NCBI GenBank assembly: GCA_963995505.1
Contig: OZ023182.1
Coordinates: forward strand, 16,467,619 to 16,531,618
Length of the DNA stretch: 64,000 nucleotides
From: Hypericum androsaemum
Lineage: Eukaryota > Streptophyta > Magnoliopsida > Malpighiales > Hypericaceae
Direction: 5' to 3'
The notes below the pieces were generated by a model. It saw only the letters and a program-made list of their open reading frames with translations, ran no database searches and was not told the origin of the DNA. Shown here one piece after another: positions 1-10,042 of this stretch. Each line of letters opens with the position of its first letter. The stretch's first letter is position 1. The translations under genes and the position numbers were made by a program.

Positions 1-854
1 TTTTCCGGTGAGGATTGGAAGAAGAGTATAACCTCCTTTCTTGCACTTTCTTTTCTCCGAGTCACTAACTATATGTATATGTTTCATATTGTAGTTATTG
101 TTTCATGAGGCCATTTTCTTCTATTAAATTCCAGGGAACTGCATATTATAGGTGTGTGAGTCTTAAAGGATAATACAATCAATATGTTTCGAGATCGTTC
201 CATTTTCGGATTTTTCACCAAGATTTCCAACAGGTGCCGGTCACAATCAACCAGGCTCCAGATACAAAGTAATAGTGACGTTTAGTGATGGTGAGGATCA
301 CCAAGTCTCCCTGCGAAAAAAGCAGCACCATGTGGAGTCCATCTTCATTATCACATGGGTAAAGAACCTTGCCCGAGCAATGTCCAAGCTAAGAATTTTT
401 GTACAAAGTGGAAAAAACTTTATTTCTAGAATACCTACAAATTCGATGAGACACAAATAATTTACGAGACATACTTGAAGCTCTAATGGATTGTCAAGTT
501 ATTGACTCGATAGTGCTTAAACTAATCAAATAGAAATTTGTGCACGTATAATTTTAACGTGATTGATAATCACTCTATTTGAAGTGTTATTTACATCTAT
601 CGTATGTTACAAATGAGTTCCAGAAATTTTTAGGATTGCTTAAAAATTCTAAAAATTTTAAATAACAATTCTTAAAAGTCTATCTCTAAAACTAAAACCG
701 CAATATTTTATGGTGGAAATCTAGGAAATTGAGAAGATAATAAATGATTGGACGAATTAAATGAAAAGAAAAGTATTTTATTTACAAGATTTCAATGTTA
801 CATGTTGAATAACAACGATGACGAAAGGCCTGCCACAGAATGCGAGACTTGGGA
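1..854. other. AT-rich intergenic stretch, no gene recognised
   Basis: Only short open frames occur here (the longest, around 275-460 on plus, is 61 codons and matches nothing I know). No splice-linked coding signal, RNA gene or terminal repeat was seen before the 9-bp duplication that begins the next element. Confidence 0.5.
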
Positions 855-950
855 CAGTCCCTAGGGTTATTTTCCGCGGTGGTATTGAAAATTATGACAA
901 TTCCGAAAATGGAGTTGTCAGTTAAAGTATTCCTTGTCTGGGGTTGGTTA

Positions 951-1160
951 GAAACTGCACAAAATATTGCGGTTTTGATTTGCAAAGAAACCGCACAAAA
1001 TTGTGCGGTTTTGATTTGCAAAGAAACCGCACAAAATATTGCGGTTTTGATTTGCAAAGAAACCGCACAAAATTGTGCGGTTTTGATTTGCAAAGAAACC
1101 GCACAAAATATTGCGGTTTTGATTTGCAAAGAAACCGCACAAAATTGTGCAGTTTTTGGC
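951..1160. repeat. 36-bp tandem repeats, two alternating types (left TIR)
   Basis: About five and a half 36-bp units alternate strictly between a form with AAAATATTGCGG and a form with AAAATTGTGCGG, so the true higher-order unit is 72 bp. In the second form, ACCGCACAA and TTGTGCGGT make a perfect 9-bp hairpin around AA. Because 36 is divisible by 3, several frames stay open in both strands. Confidence 0.9.
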
Positions 1161-1714
1161 AAAAACGTACTTTTTTGTGCGGTTTCTTGCACAAGCTGAA
1201 TATTTGGCTCCGGTTATCGGCTCGGCTCGTTGTCTACTTTTTTTTCTGATTATTTGAAAAAAATTGTAATTATCTCGATTATTTGTAATGTTTATCTTTA
1301 TTTTCGATATTTGTAATAATCTTGAACCCTTCTGTATATAAATTTTCTCTATACCTCGAATAAAAACACGTCTTTTTTAGCTAAAAATAGATGGAGTAGT
1401 ATGGCATTTGATTCCTTCAGATGCTTAAAAGAAAATTATATGTCCATGACATGCTCGCGAATACGTACAAGAAACATGGACAATTACGTTCACATTAAAA
1501 ACTTAAAACGCAAAAAAAGATGCATTTTTATTCGATGTACAGAGAAAATATATATACGGAATGATTCAAGATTATTATAAATACCGAAAATATAGATAAA
1601 CATTACAAATAATCGAGATAATTACAATTTTTTTCAAATAATCAGAAAAAAAAGTAGACAACGAGCCGAGCCGATAACCGGAGCCAAATGTTCAGCTTGT
1701 GCAAGAAACCGCAC

Positions 1715-1868
1715 AAAAAAGTACGTTTTTGCCAAAAACCGCACAATTTTGTGCGGTTTCTTTGCAAATCAAAACCGCAATATTTTGTGCGGTTTCTTTG
1801 CAAATCAAAACCGCACAATTTTGTGCAGTTTTTTTGCAAATCAAAATCGCAATATTTTGTGCGGTTTC
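1715..1868. repeat. 36-bp tandem repeats (right TIR, inverted)
   Basis: The reverse-oriented counterpart of the left array has only about three and a half units. The two arms of the element have therefore lost or gained units independently, while the sequence on either side of the arrays stays matched. Confidence 0.88.
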
Positions 1869-1964
1869 TAACCAACCCCAGACAAGGAATACTTTAACTG
1901 ACAACTCCATTTTCGGAATTGTCATAATTTTCAATACCACTGCGGAAAATAACCCCAGTCCCTA

Positions 1965-3170
1965 CCGACACGAACAAGAGTCCCTCTTTGTCCAAAAGAT
2001 ATTTATCCTATCGCTACAAAGCCTTAATATATTTAAGAGTTTAATTATTGATAGTATAATTATTGTAAATTTGTCTTCAAAAAAAGCGTCTGTTTGGTTT
2101 TTTTATAATTAACCTGCCATATTTCATTAATTAATTAAAAAGGATAATTCTTATATAGAATAGTGCAAAATTTATTTAGTAGACGTAACTTTATCGCAAG
2201 CCAATTAACTATCTCATTAGCAAGAGTGGAGTCTATCCTTGGTTCGTGGCCACGTAATGGACACTCTCCAGAGGCCACCATATGCCTACGCTCTCTTTCC
2301 ACATTAGCCATGACACTGGCTTTGTATTATACCCAAGCAAAATAACGTATAACACTATATGGCCGTCGGAAAATTATTCCGACAACGAACCAAGATGAAT
2401 CCCGTGCAACCTTGTAATTGCAGCCATATTTGTCTTTCAACATCAACTACAACGTCTTATGTTACAACGAATCCAAGGTTTCCATACAAAACAGCATCTA
2501 AAGAAATCATGGGCAACCTTCCCCGTTAAGAGATCTTTCCCGTAACAATATTCGAACTATTAATCTTTGGATAAAATTTAGGATTAAAAAAGTAGACTTT
2601 TACAACCAACATAAGTTGAATCCTAACAATTGGATGTACAAAGTAATAATCGTAAAATTAACCATACTTGCATCAACTTGTGAGAAATTGTACTAGCTTA
2701 ATCAGGTCTTGAGTGTTAAATACCTGTCGAAAGAATTTTGTCAATTTTCAAAAGTGTTACTCCACTCAAACCTGGATTCGTGGCCGAATAATAAGTTTAT
2801 AAACCGAAAAAAAGGTAATAATAATTGTAAAATGACCATTTTTAAACTTTTCTTAGATACTATACAAGGATAATAGTTTTCTAGCCACGTAGGCTACAAT
2901 TTTTATCCTTGGGCACCTTATCCAATTCCACCAAAAAGCTTGCACATATTTTTGTTCCTAATTTTGGGTGGAATCCGTACAAGCTTGAAATAGTCTATAT
3001 TTTAAGTCTTATCCCGACACGAGCTGCTTTATTGGTTAAAAGGTAGGAGTTGGCCTACAAATAAAAATGGGCAAATTATTTTTACGTCCTTGATTTTTGG
3101 TCAGAATATACTTTTTTCTTCGGCGAATCTCCACGTGAAATAATCAAAATACCCCTTTCACTTAAAAAAA
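1965..3170. other. Intergenic, with a possible MITE-end relic at its right edge
   Basis: No gene recognised. A 60-codon open frame at 2163-2345 matches nothing I know. From about 3070 to 3160 the sequence (wording such as GCAAATTATTTTTACGTCC and AATACCCC) resembles one end of the neighbouring Mutator-like family, suggesting an older copy into which the 3171-4495 element inserted. Confidence 0.4.
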
Positions 3171-4495
3171 GAGCAAATTACTCTCAAGTCACTAACATTT
3201 GGTCACCCTCTCCGTAGGGTCCCTGACTTTTGAAAAATGATTGTCTCGTCCTTAAGTTTTGATGATGATAGACTCTCGGGTCTCTGGCTGACGTCATCGG
3301 CTTTTTTTTCATTTTTGATTATGAAAATGACCAAAATACCCTTAAACAAAAATATAAAAAAATTCACCTTTCATCTCCAAAAATTCACCTAGTCATGGAA
3401 CACTATAATCATTACCAAAATAAAAATCAACCCCGAACCCCGTTACAACCTCGTCTCCTACCGGTGGGGCCATCTGGCGTCGTCTTATAGCACCGCCAGT
3501 GGCCTGAAGGTTTACTTTGTGAGGAGCATCGAGCGAGACTTGATCGAGAGGTTTACTTTGTGAAGCGAAGGAGGAGGCGGAGGAGGGAGAAGATGAGATG
3601 TTGCATTTCTCACCTCACCTCGCTGTCGTTCTCGCCGGTTTTGCCTTCGAGGCTTATCGCGGCCCTCACCTCACCTCGCCGTCATTCTCGCCAATTTTGC
3701 CTTCGAGGCTTATCGCGGCCCTCGCTACTGTTCTCGCCGGTTTCGCCTTCGAGGCTTATCGCGGCCCTCACCTCACCTCACTATCGTTCTCTTCGGTTTC
3801 ACCTTCGAGGCTTATCGTGGCCATCACCTCACCTCACCGTCGTTCTCTTCGGTTTTGCCTTCGAGGCTTATCGCGGCCCTCACCTCACCTCACCATCGCA
3901 GAAATCGTCCAAAGGGTTTCAATTTCTGGGCTCATCAACCTCACCTCTTTTTGTTTTGGGACTTGGGTTCAATTGAAGTTAAGGTTTTTAATTTGCTGGG
4001 TGTTTGTAACGCCGCTGCAAATTGCCTTCATTCCGGCAGTAAACCCGGGGTTAATCAAAGTTAGGGTTCAATCGAAGATAGGGTTTTTAATTTGTCGGGG
4101 TTGATTTTAGTTTTTATATTGATTTTAGTGTTCCTCGGGGTTCATGTTCACCGGGGGAAGACAATTGGAGGGTTGATTATGTCGTATGATCTTAGTTGTA
4201 TTTTTTATGTTCTTGGTTGTGTTATTGATGTTGGTTAGTTTGATCTTATTTTTAGGTTGATTTTTGGTTGTTGGTATTTCTTGGTCAAATGTTGAAGAAG
4301 GAAATTTTTTTGTTTTTTGTTTAAGGGTATTTTGGTCATTTATATGATCAAAAATGAAAAAAAGAGTCGATGACGTCAATCAGGGACCCGAGAGTCTATT
4401 ATCATCAAAACCTAGGGAAGGGATAATCATTTTTTAAAAGTCAGGGACCCTAGGGGAGGGTGACCAAAGGTCAAGAACTTGAGAATAATTTTCCC
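3171..4495. mobile_element. Mutator-like MITE with long TIRs
   Basis: Inverted repeats of about 180-190 bp lie at roughly 3171-3355 and 4310-4495; both contain a TTACTCTCAAG-like tip, a GGTCACCCTC block, GACTCTCGGGTC and TGACGTCATCG. The same ordered blocks occur in the elements at 29357-30303 and 58617-59718. The flanks share only a run of A residues, so the target duplication cannot be resolved. The interior carries GC-richer tandem repeats (3620-3900) and no transposase. Confidence 0.72.
3620..3900 (+). repeat. About 60-bp tandem repeats inside the MITE
   Basis: Four to five imperfect copies contain the phrases CCTTCGAGGCTTATCGCGG and CCTCACCTCACCTC. They keep several plus frames open over 400 bp, but the spacing varies (one unit is about 40 bp), so the predicted peptides are not conserved between copies. 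I read this as a repeat, not a coding region. Confidence 0.75.
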
Positions 4496-5266
4496 AAAAA
4501 AACCCCTTCTTCCTTCCCACTTATCTTCTTCCTCACACCTCAACCAAAATCAAAACTTAAAATCAAAATCAATTAACATCCAAGCTTAAGGAGGCAAGCA
4601 GAAATGAAAAAAAAATTAAGAACAGACAAAATTAATTATCCAAGAATTTAATTAATCGACCCAGACAAGCCCTAAAAATTCAATTTTCCCTAAATTTAAA
4701 TCCTTCAACGTCGGTCAGGTTCTTTGTCGGTGTGATTGAAGCTGGACCCATGCGGCGTCGGGTTCCTCGATGACTGCAGCGAGTTTATCTCTGCATTGGT
4801 GAGGTTTGACGGTCGTGGTGGTGGACGACACCCCCTGCGACCACCGCGAAAAGACGAGCCACGACAGACGAGAACGGTGCACAGTGACGTGGAGCTTCCC
4901 ATCCTCCTCAGACGGTGAGCTCATCAACAATCGATAGGCGACGGTGAGCCGTGGCAAGCCATGGCAGACAAAGACGGCGAGCTCGTCAACAACCGATAAG
5001 CAACGATGAGGCACGACAGATGAGGACGGTGAGCTCTTGGGTATCGAATCCCAGCACCCGCATCAAAGTCGGGGTAGAGCTCGGTCATGATGTGGAGGTG
5101 GACATCGTCCTAGGATTCAATGAGTTGGGTATCGAATCTCGGTATGACGACGCTCTTAATGTTCTTAATTCATTGATTTTAGGGCCCAGGTTCCTAATTT
5201 TAGGTCTTATCCTCCTCGATTCAGTTGTTATGTGTTGCTGCAATCATGGTATGGTGTATGTGCTAT
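4496..5266. other. Intergenic, moderately GC-rich, no gene recognised
   Basis: Overlapping open frames on both strands between 4700 and 5390 carry short internal repeats such as GACGGTGAGCTC. The plus-strand frame at 4951-5394 enters the LTR at 5267 and so cannot be an intact gene. No known domain was recognised. Confidence 0.4.
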
Positions 5267-5726
5267 TGGGAAATAATAATAGACCAGCAATCACTTTGAA
5301 CAAAATTGAAACGAAAAACACGAGAGATTTGGTCACCCAGTTCGACAAGAATGTCTACGTCTGGAGGACTGCCAAGCCGCGAACTTTCTACTAGGTCTCT
5401 TGTGCGTCACTACACTTTTTGTCGCATATTACAATGGGTCTTATATGAGTTTATATAGAGGAGTAACCCTACAAAGAGTGGGGATCACAAAATAAACAAA
5501 ATAGGAAACGAAAATTAAGGCTGTTAACCGGACCTAGCGGTCGCTAGGTCCTCAGCTTCCCAACATTCTGCCACCCCCTAGCGTTCGCTAGGGGCCTGGC
5601 ATCGGCTAGGTTCTTCACTTCTCCTTTCGCTCGCCATCCACTTGGCGGGTGCTCGTACTCATGCGTGGTCTTCACTCGATCATCCAACACCTTCTCCGAG
5701 TACCAAACAGACTCCATAACTTAACA
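5267..5726 (-). repeat. 3' LTR of the copia element
   Basis: The 460-bp repeat starts TGGG and ends AACA in plus orientation, i.e. TGTT...CCCA in the element's orientation. The pyrimidine run following 5726 (a purine tract on the minus strand) is the polypurine tract. It contains two near-palindromes built on CCTAGCG and CGCTAGG (about 5528-5600). Confidence 0.9.
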
Positions 5727-5810
5727 ATCTCCCACCTGGAGACTGACCTCATCACTTGTCACCTTTCACTAAATGACCCTCTTCACTGTATTGGCACGCC
5801 AGGCCTCTTC

Positions 5811-6172
5811 TCAGTTCCTCAGGCTGACTGAAGCCATGTTCAGCTTCAGCTTCTCCAAGACAACCACCTTGGTCATCATGTCTGCATGATTCACGCTTCC
5901 TTTAATCTTCTCAAGTTTCAAGATCTTCTTCTCCAAGAGATACCGTATGTAGTAATACCTCAGCTCAATATGCTTAGTCTTTGAATAAAAAGCAGAATTC
6001 TTTGCTAAGTGAATCACACTATGGCTATCACTGTGGAGTACACTGTCTTTTTGCTCCTTCCCCAACTCACCCAAGAAATTCTACAACCATACCATCTCTT
6101 TGCTCGCTTCCGTCACTGCCACATACTCACTTTCTACAGTTGACAAAGCACTATCTTTTGCAACTTCGAAAC
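5811..6172 (-). pseudogene. Copia RNase H domain remnant
   Basis: The minus strand shows the copia RNase H signature, including the aspartate-containing DSHSVIHLAKNS stretch and KTKHIELRYYYIR, a standard C-terminal motif of plant copia polyproteins. A stop separates it from the upstream part of the RNase H in the neighbouring frame. The reading frame is no longer functional. Confidence 0.85.
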
Positions 6173-7260
6173 CCAGGAGATCACTGTCCCTCCCAGCGTA
6201 AACACATACCATGTAGTGCTTCTTCTCCCATCAAGGTCACTGGACCCCAAGTTCGCATCAACATATCCTGTCAGCTTCACTTCACTGCCCTCGAAGCATA
6301 GGGCCTTCTCAGTAGTACCTCTCAAGTACTCTAAGATCCACTTCACTGCCAACCAATGCTGCTTGCATGGATTGCTCATGTACCTGCTCACCACTCCCAC
6401 CGCATGTGTGATGTCTGGCCTTGTACAGACCATAGCATACATTAGGCTCCCCACTGCTGATGCATAAGGAGTCTTCTTCATCTGAGCCTTCTCCGCCTCA
6501 CTCTTAGGCGAATCCTTGTTAGATAGCTTAAAGTGTCCACCCAAAGGTGTACTCGTAGGTTTGGCCTTCTGCATGCTGAACCTCTCCAACACCTTCTTGA
6601 TATAGTCAGCATGCGAGAGAAACAGCTTTCCTGCTACTTTGTCTCGCTCGATCCTCATCCCTAGGATTTGCTTAGCCTCACCCAAATTCTTCATGGCAAA
6701 TCTCTCAGACAATTGCTTCTTCACCTTACTCACTTCTCTAGCACTTGAGCCTGCTATCAACATGTCATCAACATAAAGCAGGAGGATGATATAGCTATTT
6801 TCCAACCTCTTGAAGTAACAGCAATGGTCTGCTTCATAATGCACAAAGTCTATCTCGTGCATGAATCCATCAAACTTCTTGTACTACTACCTCAGAGCTT
6901 GCTTGAACCCATACAAGCTCTTCCTCAACCTGCACACAAGTCCACTGTTACCTTCTGACAAGTACCCTTCTGGCTATTTCATGTAAATCTCTTCTTTTAG
7001 ATCATCATGGAGAAAGGCTGTCTTCACATCCATCTGCTCTAACATCAGATTCTCTGCAACTACCATACTCAACACCATTCGAATAGTAGTTAGCTTCACA
7101 ACAGGAGTGAAAATATCGGTAAAATTAATACCATATTTCTGTTGAAATTCCTTCACAACCAGTATCGCCTTGTAACGCTATGTGCCATCTGCCTCTTGCT
7201 GCCTCTTGCTTAACTCTATAAAATCACTTGTTTTGTAGTGCCTTTTTTCCTTTTGGGAGT
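6134..7260 (-). pseudogene. Copia reverse transcriptase remnant
   Basis: Two open pieces carry the copia reverse transcriptase. The upstream piece (6974-7156) has the GINFTDIFTPVVKLTTIR and QMDVKTAFLHDDL blocks. The downstream piece (6134-6862) holds the catalytic YVDD (bases 6764-6775), the VGSLMYAMVCTRPDI block, and the start of RNase H. They are separated by in-frame stops near 6880-6980, so no active enzyme can be made from this copy. Confidence 0.92.
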
Positions 7261-7271
7261 CGGACCAGTTC

Positions 7272-8560
7272 TCAAGTCTCATTACTCCTCAACGACTCCA
7301 GCTCGTCATCCATTGCAAGCTTCCACTTGTGCACCAGCTCACTCCACTGTGCTTCTGCAAAATTCTCCGGTTCTCCTCCATCTGTCAAAAAGAGGTAATA
7401 GTTAGTAGGTGAATACCTGTCTGGCAACCCACGCTGTCTGGTGGATCTCCGCTGCAGAACCACTAGCGGTAGAGAATTTGGTTCTGCCTCCTCCTCGGCC
7501 CCTTGGCCATTCAGTACTTTCTTGCTCCCACCCGAGTTCGAGATGTCTAACTCAACCACCTCACTACTAGAACCCTCCGCATCAGATGCACTCCTCCTGT
7601 CCTTGTATAATACCTTCTCATTGAATATGACATCTCGACTCTGAATGACTTTGCGACTTCCCTCATCTCAAAATCTGAAGCCAAAATCCTCTCCTCCATA
7701 CCCAATGAACGTACACTTCGTGGACTTGGCATCCAGATTGCTCCTCTCAACTGCATTAACATGAACATACCCAATACAGCCAAATACACGAAGATAGAAA
7801 AGATCAACCTCCTTACCACTCCAAGCCTCCTCTGGTATCCCACTCTCCAAAGGAGCTGATGGCCAACTATTAATCAAGAATGCAGCAGTGTTGACTGCAT
7901 CTGCCTAAAACATCTTCGGCAGGCTACACTTCAACCTTATGGCCCTGGCCCTCTCATTGAGTGTCATGTTCATCCTCTAAGCGATGCCATTCTGTTAGGG
8001 GTTCCAGCTACTATCTTCTCCATGCGAATCTCATTCGCTGCACATTACTCCTTGAACCCTTGGAGCTCATACTCTCTGCCATTATCCGATCTCAAGCACT
8101 TCACCTTAAGACCTGTCTCTTTCTCAACTAGGGCTTTTCATTTTCTGAAGGCGTCGAAGGCACCAGACTTATGTTTCAGAAAGTAAATCCATACCTTTCT
8201 CGTGGAATCATCAATGAAGGTCATATGATATTACGCACCACCCAAGGATGCCACTAGTGCCGGGCCCCAAAAATTACTGTGGACTTCAAGCTTTTGCTCC
8301 TTTAGGGACTTGTCACCTCTCGAAAAGCTCACTTTCTTCTGCTTTCCAATGTCACAATGCTCATAAAAACTGATATCAACTGTCTTTCAGCCTGGTAGCT
8401 TCCCTTTCGAACAAAGCACATTCATCCCCTTCTCACTCATGTGGCCAAGTCACTATGGCACAACTCTGCATCGTCCGCTGCACCTACAAGACCAATGCTA
8501 TCATGGGTGTTCTTCGTCATACACAACGTACCTTCCTTCAAACCTCGAGCCACTACCATA
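7272..8560 (-). pseudogene. Copia integrase remnant
   Basis: The interval between protease and reverse transcriptase carries broken integrase sequence. The clearest piece (7668-7877) has RVFGCIGYVHV and TFIGYGG, the usual C-terminal integrase phrases of plant copia elements; 7272-7559 matches the linker before reverse transcriptase (EPENFAEAQWSELVHKWKLA). Frameshifts and stops are frequent between 7850 and 8560. Confidence 0.8.
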
Positions 8561-8577
8561 GCTCATTTGGTAATTTT

Positions 8578-9090
8578 CTATGACCTGTAGCCAAAGGTCA
8601 CCGTATAACCTTCATCAACCAGCTGCCCCACGGAAAGCAAATTCTTCTTCAACCCAGGAATATGTCTCACCCCCTTCAACTGCAACAAAGATCCATTCGG
8701 CATGCTGATTCGAACATCCCCATTGCCCATAACATGCATCGGCTCATCTTTCGCTAGATAAACCTTGCCATAATCACCTGGGGTATATAACTCCATCATC
8801 CATGTGTCATTGCATGAATGGAACGATGCTCCAGAATCCAGCACCCACGCCTCCAATTGACTGCTCACACTCAGGACCACCACCTCCATGGTCATCTGTT
8901 GTTGCGTTAGCTGACTTGTCCTCCCTCTTTGGTACCGTACACTGATCCTGAAAGTGACCATACTGATCACAATTCTAGCACTGGACTGAGCTCTTATCCT
9001 TCCTCGAACCCTTCCTCGATTTGGATTTTGACCTGCTCCGATCCTTCTTCGAGTTCTCCCTTGACTCGGACCTCGCCTTATTCCCTGCAC
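8578..9090 (-). pseudogene. Copia protease and pre-integrase remnant
   Basis: The minus frame contains AWVLDSGASFHSC, the aspartic protease active-site motif (D-S-G), and then RHIPGLKKNLLSVGQL, the block that precedes integrase in copia polyproteins. In a neighbouring frame just upstream a CCHC-like knuckle is recognisable but interrupted. Confidence 0.88.
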
Positions 9091-9156
9091 TCAAAGCTGC
9101 AGTCAAGGCTACTCTGAATTCTCTCCTGCAGATCTCTTCACTCATGATCAAATCTC

Positions 9157-9710
9157 TCACCTCGTCCAACTTAAGCTATACATCCCCGCTGAGGCACTGA
9201 CTGCAGTCATAGTACCATTCCAGCTCTCAGGTAAAGAACTCAGCAAAATTAGAGCTTGTACCTCATCATCGAAGTTGATTTTAACTAACCTCAACTGGGC
9301 AATTATTGTGTTAAACTCGTTAAGTTGCTTGGCCACCATCGTACTCTCTACCATCTTGAGGTTGAACAACCTCCTCATCAGGTGCACCTTATTTACAGCG
9401 GATGACTTCTCTTACATCTCAGACAAAGTCTCTAGCATCTCCTTGGTAGTCTTTGATTTTACCATATGCAAAACAACGTTCTTGGACAATGACAAGCGCA
9501 CCACGCTCATCGCCTTCCTATCCAACAAACTCTACTCTTCTTCCTTCATGTCTTCGGGCTTCTTCCCACCAAGAGGTAGGTACAAATCTTTTCCATACAG
9601 ATAGTCCTCTATCTGCATCTTCTAGAACCTGTAGTCCATGCCATCGAATTTCTCCACGGGCGACTTCCCTTCACCCATCATGATCGCTCCCACGGCCCTC
9701 TAACCTTCAA
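9157..9710 (-). pseudogene. Copia gag remnant
   Basis: The frame at 9157-9387 includes LNEFNTIIAQLRLVKINFDD and ALILLSSLPESW, phrases typical of the copia gag polyprotein. The N-terminal part up to the primer binding site is recognisable only in broken frames. Confidence 0.8.
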
Positions 9711-9722
9711 GATCTGATACCA
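9711..9722 (-). other. Primer binding site (initiator Met tRNA)
   Basis: The minus strand reads TGGTATCAGATC, one base off the classic plant copia primer site TGGTATCAGAGC, and lies five bases from the LTR edge at 9728. This fixes the element's orientation. Confidence 0.9.
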
Positions 9723-9727
9723 ATTAT

Positions 9728-10042
9728 TGGGAAACAATAATAGGCCAGCAATCACTTTGAATGAAATTGAAACGAAGAATACGAGCAATTTGGTCACCCA
9801 GTTCGATAAGAATGTCTACGTCTGGGGGCGTGCCAAGCCAGGAACTTTCCACTAGGTCTCTTATGCATCACTACACTTTTTGTCACATATTACAATGGGT
9901 CTTACATGGGTTTATATAGAGGAGCAACCCTAGAAAGAGTGAGAATCACGAAATAAAAAAAAATATGAAACAAAAATTAAGGCTGTCAGCCAGACCTAGC
10001 GGTCGCTAGGTCCTCAGCTTCCCAACATTCTGCCGCCCCTAG
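9728..10042 (-). repeat. Truncated 5' LTR of the copia element
   Basis: About 313 bp match the inner part of the 3' LTR. Similarity stops abruptly at 10042, where the 3' LTR copy continues for another ~145 bp. The missing part is the outer end containing the promoter side of the LTR. Confidence 0.88.

Larger units (their letters stand above)
864..1955. mobile_element. Fold-back Mutator-like MITE with tandem-repeat TIRs
   Basis: The 1,092-bp element is flanked by a perfect 9-bp direct repeat, CAGTCCCTA, at 855-863 and 1956-1964. A 9-bp target duplication is the hallmark of the Mutator superfamily. The ends are GGGTTATTTTCCGC and its reverse complement. The inverted repeats are very long: the left arm runs to about 1378 and the right arm starts at about 1514, leaving a spacer of only about 135 bp. 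There is no transposase reading frame, so it must depend on an autonomous relative. Open frames in all directions here come from the 36-bp repeat period and are not genes. Confidence 0.85.
5267..10042 (-). mobile_element. Degenerate Ty1/copia LTR retrotransposon
   Basis: A minus-strand element with a complete 3' LTR (5267-5726), a purine tract beside it, an internal region with gag, protease, integrase, reverse transcriptase and RNase H in copia order, a primer binding site (9711-9722) and a truncated 5' LTR (9728-10042). The order of integrase before reverse transcriptase identifies copia rather than gypsy. Many stops and frameshifts interrupt the polyprotein. By eye the shared 313 bp of the two LTRs differ at roughly 30 positions, mostly transitions, which suggests an old insertion. 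Loss of the outer 5' LTR means no target duplication can be checked. Confidence 0.93.

Noticed and set aside
782..1249. Open frames of 64-136 codons on both strands with repeated peptides
   Set aside because: They are the 36-bp repeat read in every frame that stays open because 36 is divisible by three.
951..1868. CRISPR array
   Set aside because: Repeats are tandem without unique spacers, and the DNA is a plant nuclear genome.
4951..5394. 147-codon plus-strand gene
   Set aside because: The frame runs into the copia LTR and shows no known domain.
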